Part shown: positions 57,661 to 64,000 of the stretch, piece by piece
Layout of the letters: each line of letters begins with the position of its first letter
Numbering within the stretch: position 1 is the first letter of the stretch
DNA from: Bimuria novae-zelandiae CBS 107.79
Lineage: Eukaryota; Ascomycota; Dothideomycetes; Pleosporales; Didymosphaeriaceae
DNA length: 64,000 nucleotides
Assembly: GCA_010015655.1 (NCBI GenBank)
Contig: ML976663.1
Span: 1,009,359-1,073,358 of the forward strand
Reading direction: 5' to 3'
Notes under the pieces: generated by a model
Told to the model about the DNA's origin: nothing
The model's database searches: none
The model's input: the letters and a program-made list of their open reading frames with translations, nothing else
Position numbers and translations under genes: made by a program

Positions 57661-59677
57661 CTTAGCTAGCCACTCCCGTGCTAACACGAGTGTTAATAAA
57701 TAGTATAAGCACCCTACTTATTACCATTATACTAAAGCTCTCTCTATTATTATAATTAAATAAAGTTAACTAAAATTTAATAGAGGGATACATAGCATTC
57801 TTTATCGTATAATGAAAGACCCACTTTATTAACTTTAATTTAATATAGACCTAATAAAAGTTTTAATTAGCTAGGCCTATTGCTATTACTTCTTTAACGT
57901 TATTAGTTAGGTAATTTATAACCTTCTATTCTAGATAGCCCTAAACCTTATAAACTAGTGCTAAAAAAATTTTTTAGATCTTTTTTAGTGCCTCTACTAA
58001 GCAGTTTAAGTAGCTATCACAAGTATTAATAATTTTATTAAATAATAAGAGGAATGTGCATTAATAAGCTAGTAGCCCCTATAGTACTTTAAGTAAGTAA
58101 TGATACTATGTTTATTATATAGCGTATCTTAACCTAAGTTAAAGTAAATACTATTATTATAATAGCGTCTAAGCTAACGACGCTTATAATAAAGCTAAGT
58201 ACTAAAGTAATATAAGTAATAAACCTTAGTATTATACTAGTTAGTGTATTAACTGTTAAAGTTATTTCCTATTAGGTCTTAATTTTGTATTAGTACTTGC
58301 TTATTTTAATAATTATACTAGTTTCTTTAACGCACTCTTGCTCCTAGCCTAACTAATCTATTATATTAATAACGTAGGTGTTAGAACCCAGTTTAAGGAT
58401 TTATTAGTCCTAAAGAGTTATAGTGTGATTATTAATCATAGTAATAGTTAACTTATTTAGTAAAATTATATTATAGTTATTAGCTAGAGCGGTTAAGACC
58501 TTACTTATTATACTATATAAGCCTATTATAAAGGCTAAGCTCCAATCGCTTAGTAGACGTCTATTATTAAGTAAGATAGCTATATTAGCTAGTGTTATTT
58601 TTAGAAATTACTTTTTTATCTTATTAACTACATTTTATATTTATGTAAATAGGCTAGGTTTATTTTATAAAGCGTAATTACTACGCTAGCGCGTAGCAGG
58701 ATCTTCTTAAAAGTTACTTAGTTATAAGTAGAAGTTCTTATTAAGGTAGTAGCACAAACTATACTAGTATTTCTTATTATAAAGATTCATGCTCTTTAGC
58801 GTTTAATCTCCTATAGCCTTATTACTATTATCCTTGCTATTAGTCTTCGTCTTCGCCACTTCTAGGTCACCCGCCATACTTGTAAACCTCTAGGAACCAG
58901 ATTAGACCTATTAAACATACGTTATATAGGCAGCAACGTAGTCCTCTAGCGTAACTATTTACGTTTACTATTCTTATGCTTGAATAGCTTAATTAGGTTA
59001 GGCGTAGTATATTTAAGATTAATATTTTTAATAATTATTAAAAACTTTTCTTATACGCGCGTATATTTAATATTAAGTAAATTAATTTTAGCGCTCCAGC
59101 TAGTAATTTTAATTTATAAACTATATTTAGTTTTTAAAATTACGTAACTTTAGTAAGTTATATAGGCGCTTATAGTTATTAATTAAATTATATTAGTAAA
59201 CTATTATTAGTAATATTAAGTACTTTTTAAAAACGAGAAGCTGTGCGTATAGCGTATTTTTATTACATAATAAGTAGATATAGCGCTCAGTAATTATTAC
59301 ACTAATGTTTATATTTAGGTTTTAAAATGCCTGCTTGACTTATAATAATAAGTAAATTACTTTTTATATTAGTTATATATAAATTAATAGAGTTAAAATT
59401 TAGTATTATTAAGATTAGCATTAGTGTATATTATACTAAGTGCTTTAATAACTTTATATTAGTACGCTATAGGCTTAACAGGCTCTATTAGTAGAGGTAG
59501 GTTAGCTATAGAGACGTTAGGATTATAATACTACTATAGATTATGCTACTACGCGGTATCCTTACAAAGAAAGATCTATACCTTCTAGCCCTTAGGTTTA
59601 TTAAGGACTATAATGATGCGCGTTATTATAGGATTAGATTATATTATTATTATAAAATTATATAGCTATTATCTAAG
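57661..59677. other. AT-rich relic DNA, unidentified
   Basis: RIP-type DNA with no assignable coding or repeat ends. A minus-strand segment near 58,700-58,960 is slightly less mutated. It ends in CTAAG (59,673-59,677), the presumed left target duplication of R3. Confidence 0.4.
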
Positions 59678-60106
59678 TGTTAGGATCCGTTGAGATCCAA
59701 CATAACGCGAGACGGGGCATGGACATTTATCCGTGCGACTAGCCAAGATTCCTGACTTAGCTAGGAGTCACGTGACCAAGTCACGCGTCCTAGAAATATC
59801 GGGCGTCCTAGAAGTATCTTAGCACATGGGACTTTGGGACTCTTAAGACTCTTAGGATTCGTGGGACAAGTTATGTATATAGGAACGTAATAGTAGTCTT
59901 TTACTATTATATTTAACTTGGTTACTAGTCTATTATTTAGATTTAACTTAGGCACTTATTAATTTAATTATACTATATATACTTTTAATACTAATACCCT
60001 ATTAATACGCGCGAGCTATTAGTACCTTTTACTTATATTTTTAATATTCTTACTTAAGAACTAACCTTTACCCCTTTAAGACTAGCTACTCCTTAGGGTT
60101 TTAACA
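59678..60106 (+). repeat. 5' LTR of R3
   Basis: 429 bases, TGTTAGGATCCG..TTTTAACA, the reverse complement of the R1 LTR at 6233-6669. The left 150 bases are GC-balanced. Confidence 0.92.
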
Positions 60107-63100
60107 TCTTAAACACCCTTAATATAAGTATTAACAATACCTTTTTCACTAACACGATAGATACACGAATAGATACTCTTAAAGAAGTACGTATTACTAT
60201 AGCTTAAAAAAAATAAAAAGCTTTTATTAAAAGCCTAACTTCTTTTATAGTAAACGTAATTATACGGAACTATAGATTTTGCGACTTAACCTATACCTTT
60301 ATAAAATAAAGAAAGAATAAGAAGATATAAATAAGACTGTATTTACTTTTACCTATATAAAGGGAGATGCTTTTAAATAGATTTATCCTTACGTTAATTA
60401 ATACCTAGCTAGAGCTAATATGGAAGGCGACGCTATAGATACAATTATAAAAAATTATAATACTTTTTATACTAAAGTTAAATAATACTTTAAAATTACT
60501 AACTAGAAAGCTATCGCTAAATAAAATATTTAATAGCTTAAATAAACCTATTTAGTAGTTAAATATAAGTCTAAATTTTGTAAGAACGCTAACTAAATTA
60601 CGTAAAATAATAATAGTCTTATAACTATATTTTAAAAAGAATTAAAATAATATGTACGTAAGAAACTATTACGTAGTAAAATAAAAACTAATACCTTATA
60701 AAAACTTATACTAGAAGTAACTTAAAATAATAATAAATAGTACGAACTAGAATAAGACCTACGCTAAAACTAAAATAAAAATAGCTATAAACTACCTGTA
60801 ATAAAAGATAACTATTATAACTCTAAGTAGTAGTTATAGTAAAAGAACTAAGCTAATTATAGTTACTAATTAATAAAAGGAATCTAGTACTACTAAGTTA
60901 ACGTAATAGAGAAAAGAACAGGAAAGGTAAAAGACTTTTATAAGTCTAAATAAGGACGTATCCTAGATAGAACCTATAAATAAGGAACTAGGGCACGACT
61001 CTACTATACATGTGGCAAACTAGGCCACATAGCCAGGAACTGCAGATCTAAGAACAAGGTTACCAGGCAGTTAAATACGCTAACTATTAATAAGAAAGAA
61101 ATAACTGACGAAAAATAGCAGGTAGTAAAAGCTATTAAAAAAATTAATATCTATAATAAAGAATTAGAATAATTAAAGTTACCTAACTTATAACTCTACG
61201 ACGATGCATACGAAGGTTTAAATAAAAAAAATAAAAAGCTAGTACCTTAATCTCTTATACCTTACCCTAGCTAGAGCAAACTAGTTACTAATAAGATAAT
61301 AAATATTTTTAACTTCTTAGAAGAACACTAACTAAAGAAAAAAGACTTTAGTTTTATAGTAATAAAACGTTAAGACTATAAAGTAGCATTTTACTATACT
61401 TACTAACCTAATTTAGTTAGTAAAGTAACACGTGAAATAGCAGACTATTGCTATACATATAAAGGCCCTAAGAAGAAATACCTAAACAAAAACCTAAACT
61501 ATAAACTATAGTATAACCTGGACTACCACAACCCTACGCACAGTACTATATAATAGACCCTTTATAAAAAGATTAATATACCTTTTATTACTAAGCTAAG
61601 GAATATAGCTACTTTCCCTAAATATATTAACAATATAAATTGGAGTAATTTAACTACCCTATTACCTATTATAATGTTTATTTTTAGAATAAACGCGAAA
61701 CACGATATTTTCTATACTTTAACTAAGTAATAAACTAAGTAATATTAATACTAGTTCATAAAAATTTATATTAGATATATAGTAACCGGGCTTATACTCT
61801 AACTATAAAAAATATATAGAATAAAAAAAAGCATAGATTTAATTGCATACTAAAGGGAACTACGACCCTTAGAATTAAATTAGTAATAATGAATAAAGAC
61901 AGTGAAGCTTCTTAAAAAAAGGACTAATAATAGCTTTAGGAAAAGAATAAAGAAGGACGCCTTACACCTATAGAGCTAGTAATAAAAAGATGTCTTTTTT
62001 AGACCTAGGCTTAGGCAAGAGAACGCCTTTAGGGAAATAAATACTACTAATAGTTAGGTACTAATTAAGCTACTAGTATAGCTTAAAAGAATATAAATAA
62101 AGGCCATGCTAGACTTAGGAGCACAGGAAAGCTATATATTAAGAAAAGCACTTAATAGAGTAGGACTTTATAAGCGTAAAAGGACTATACCCTATACTAT
62201 CTATATTATAAATAGATAACTAATGCCTGGTAAAGCAATAAATAAATATAAAGTTAAAATAACCCTTATAATTTATAGATACTAAGAATTAATTACTCTT
62301 AATATTATTAAGGAAGCTAATTACGATGTAATTTTAAAATTACCCTAATTAAGAAAGCATAACCTTATAATTAACTAAAAAAACCAAAAGCTATCCTTTA
62401 AATACTATAACTATATATTATAGGTAAAGCTTACGAATTTGTAGAATATAATAGTAAATAAGAAAGCTATTAATAGTATAGTCTTGCGATAGATAGTTAA
62501 AAAACAGGAAACACCCTTAGCAGACGCTGGTAGAAACCACCAGGTCATAGAGCGCAAGAAGATGGAAGACAGCATAAACTATAGAATTCTAAAATGCTAC
62601 TAGGCATGGAATTATACGTTCATAAAAAGAGAAGGAAAAGCAAACCTTCCAGAATATTAACTCTAAGATTACGCGATTGACCTAGAAGAGGGAAAAATAC
62701 CACCCTTTAAACCACTATATAGTAAATCTAAAAAAGAACTCTAGTAAAAAAAGGAATTTATTAAGACAAATCTCGCGATAAGATATATTAGATCTTTAAA
62801 ATTACTAGTAGCAAGCCCTTTTATATTTATATTAAAAAAGGATAGATAACTAAGGCCCTATATAGACTATAAAAAACTTAAAAACATAATAATTAAAAAT
62901 TAATACCTACTACGAAATATCTTAGAACTCTAAGACCGACTTTTAAGAGCTAAAATCTTTATAATAATAGATCTATAAGACAGATACTACCTTATATAAA
63001 TTAAGAAAGGTAATAAATAGAAGATAGCGTTTAAGACACGCTATAAACTATTTAAATATATAATTATACCTTTTAAACTTACTAATGCACTAGCAACCTT

Positions 63101-64000
63101 TAAAGCACTAGTTAATAATATACTATATAACTACTTAGATATATTTATTATTACGTATATAGATAACATTCATATCTTCTTTAAAAATAAATCAGACCAC
63201 GTATCGCACGTATAAATAGTACTAATAGCACTAGATAACGCACACCTACGAATTAAGCTAATAAAGTGTAAATTCTATATAACAAGACTAGAATTTCTAG
63301 GACACATTATTAGCACAAAAGGAATTAAAATAGTATTAAATAAAATTAAATATATTAAGAACTAGCTAATACTAATAACTATAAAAAAATTCTAAGAATT
63401 CTTAGGATTCTATAGATTTAATTAATAATTTATTAAGGATTATGCAAAGATCATAGTACCCCTAATAAACCTTATAAAGAGGGACGCACTATTTATATAA
63501 ATAGTAAAATATAAAATATTATTCTAACTCTTAAAGGTAGCATGTATTATGCCACTAGCACTTATCCACTTTTAGGATAGAGAATTACTATAATTTAAAA
63601 TAAATATAAGCGACCTTGCGATGGGCGCATGCGCGAAGTAAGAAAAAGACGGCAAATAGCATCTAATTACATACTACTCACGAAAGTTCAACGACGCAGA
63701 AACACGATACGACGTACACGACAAAGAACTCTACGCCATCGTGAAAGTATTAAAACTCTACGCCATCGTGAAAGTATTAAAACTCTACGCCATCGTGAAA
63801 GTATTAAAACACTAAAGGATCTACACCCTCAGTTACTTAACGCTAGAGATCTATATAAATTATAAAAATCTATTATAATTTATAATAATAAAGAACTTAC
63901 ACCACGACGATAGCAATAGTTATAAACTATAAGATAATATAAGTTTAAGGTTATTTATATAGCAGGAAAAGAAAATAGACAAGTAAATATACTTAGCTAA
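60107..64000 (+). pseudogene. gag-pol relic of R3
   Basis: Domains in order: gag from about 60,120; a CCHC zinc knuckle at 61,002-61,043 reading YYTCGKLGHIARNC, where the first cysteine codon TGC has become TAC; protease at about 62,107, reading MLDLGAQESY where DSGA is expected; reverse transcriptase at about 62,690-63,400 with LRPYIDYK.L and the catalytic box YIDN near 63,160; RNase H from about 63,600 with SDLAMGACA and YDVHDKEL. A 27-base unit is present three times in RNase H at 63,727-63,807. The plus frame at 63,629-63,865 is a different frame over the same region, not a gene. Confidence 0.88.
63727..63807 (+). repeat. 27-base perfect triplication inside RNase H
   Basis: Three identical 27-base units starting at 63,727, 63,754 and 63,781. 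Each encodes LYAIVKVLK in the pol frame, so nine residues are repeated in frame within the RNase H core. Confidence 0.95.

Larger units (their letters stand above)
59678..64000 (+). mobile_element. R3: 5' part of a Ty3/gypsy element, running off the window
   Basis: Plus-strand member of the R family. The 5' LTR is 59,678-60,106, followed by gag, protease, reverse transcriptase and the start of RNase H up to the window end. It is less damaged than R1 and R2, so domain order can be read directly, but stops still interrupt every frame. Confidence 0.93.

Noticed and set aside
63727..63807. CRISPR-like array
   Set aside because: The units are directly adjacent with no spacers, and lie inside a eukaryotic retrotransposon.
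63629..63865. 78-residue frame with repeated RHRESIKTL
   Set aside because: It is the wrong frame over RNase H of R3; the repeat comes from the 27-base triplication.
1..64000. Telomeric, centromeric or mitochondrial origin of the AT-rich DNA
   Set aside because: No TTAGGG arrays or satellite repeats are seen, and the AT-rich parts resolve into LTR and DNA transposons with target duplications.

Overview
The window looks like nuclear DNA of a filamentous ascomycete (Pezizomycotina, most likely a Dothideomycete; the class is an inference). The evidence is short introns of 46-62 bases with GT..AG ends and CTAAC/CTGAC-type branch sites, a Zn2Cys6 regulator, and a sharply two-part base composition. 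A gene island of normal composition (about 13,960-32,600) sits between two long AT-rich blocks made of transposons. Those blocks are rich in TA, poor in CA and TG, yet keep many CG dinucleotides, and their reading frames are full of stops. That is the footprint of repeat-induced point mutation (RIP, CpA to TpA).

Left block (1-13,960): a Ty3/gypsy element R1 on the minus strand (LTRs 1-306, cut by the window, and 6233-6669); a solo LTR (7181-7630, target duplication TAAAA); then a nest in which a Fot1-like transposon (9295-11157) lies inside a second pogo-like transposon (8137-12136), itself inside a solo LTR (7922-12175, target duplication GGTAT).

Gene island: on the minus strand an unidentified gene (14,024-14,915), an MFS transporter of the FEN2/anion-cation symporter type (15,155-16,809) and a secreted GH5 hydrolase (17,556-18,903); on plus a cytosolic GH88 unsaturated-uronide hydrolase (19,584-21,137); on minus a DUF2264 protein (21,291-23,442); on plus a Zn2Cys6 regulator (23,683-26,313). 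These six look like a small catabolic cluster for an acidic (uronide-containing) polysaccharide. Then come housekeeping genes: VPS60 (ESCRT-III, minus), a SAPS-family phosphatase partner (plus), a small acidic protein (plus), and at the right edge a broken short-chain dehydrogenase.

Right block (32,600-64,000): a complete but RIP-mutated gypsy-type element B1 (33,521-40,353, target duplication CTTAT); a Fot1-like transposon (42,011-43,832); a second B element split by a gypsy element R2 (44,854-52,044, target duplication AGGAG), which carries a solo LTR (45,698-46,146, target duplication CGTTA); a candidate long LTR (from 52,462); another Fot1-like relic (56,100 on); and the 5' part of a third R element (59,678 to the window end). 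No tRNA, rRNA, CRISPR array or telomere repeat was seen.

All coordinates, splice sites and alignments were worked out by eye; no database search was possible.
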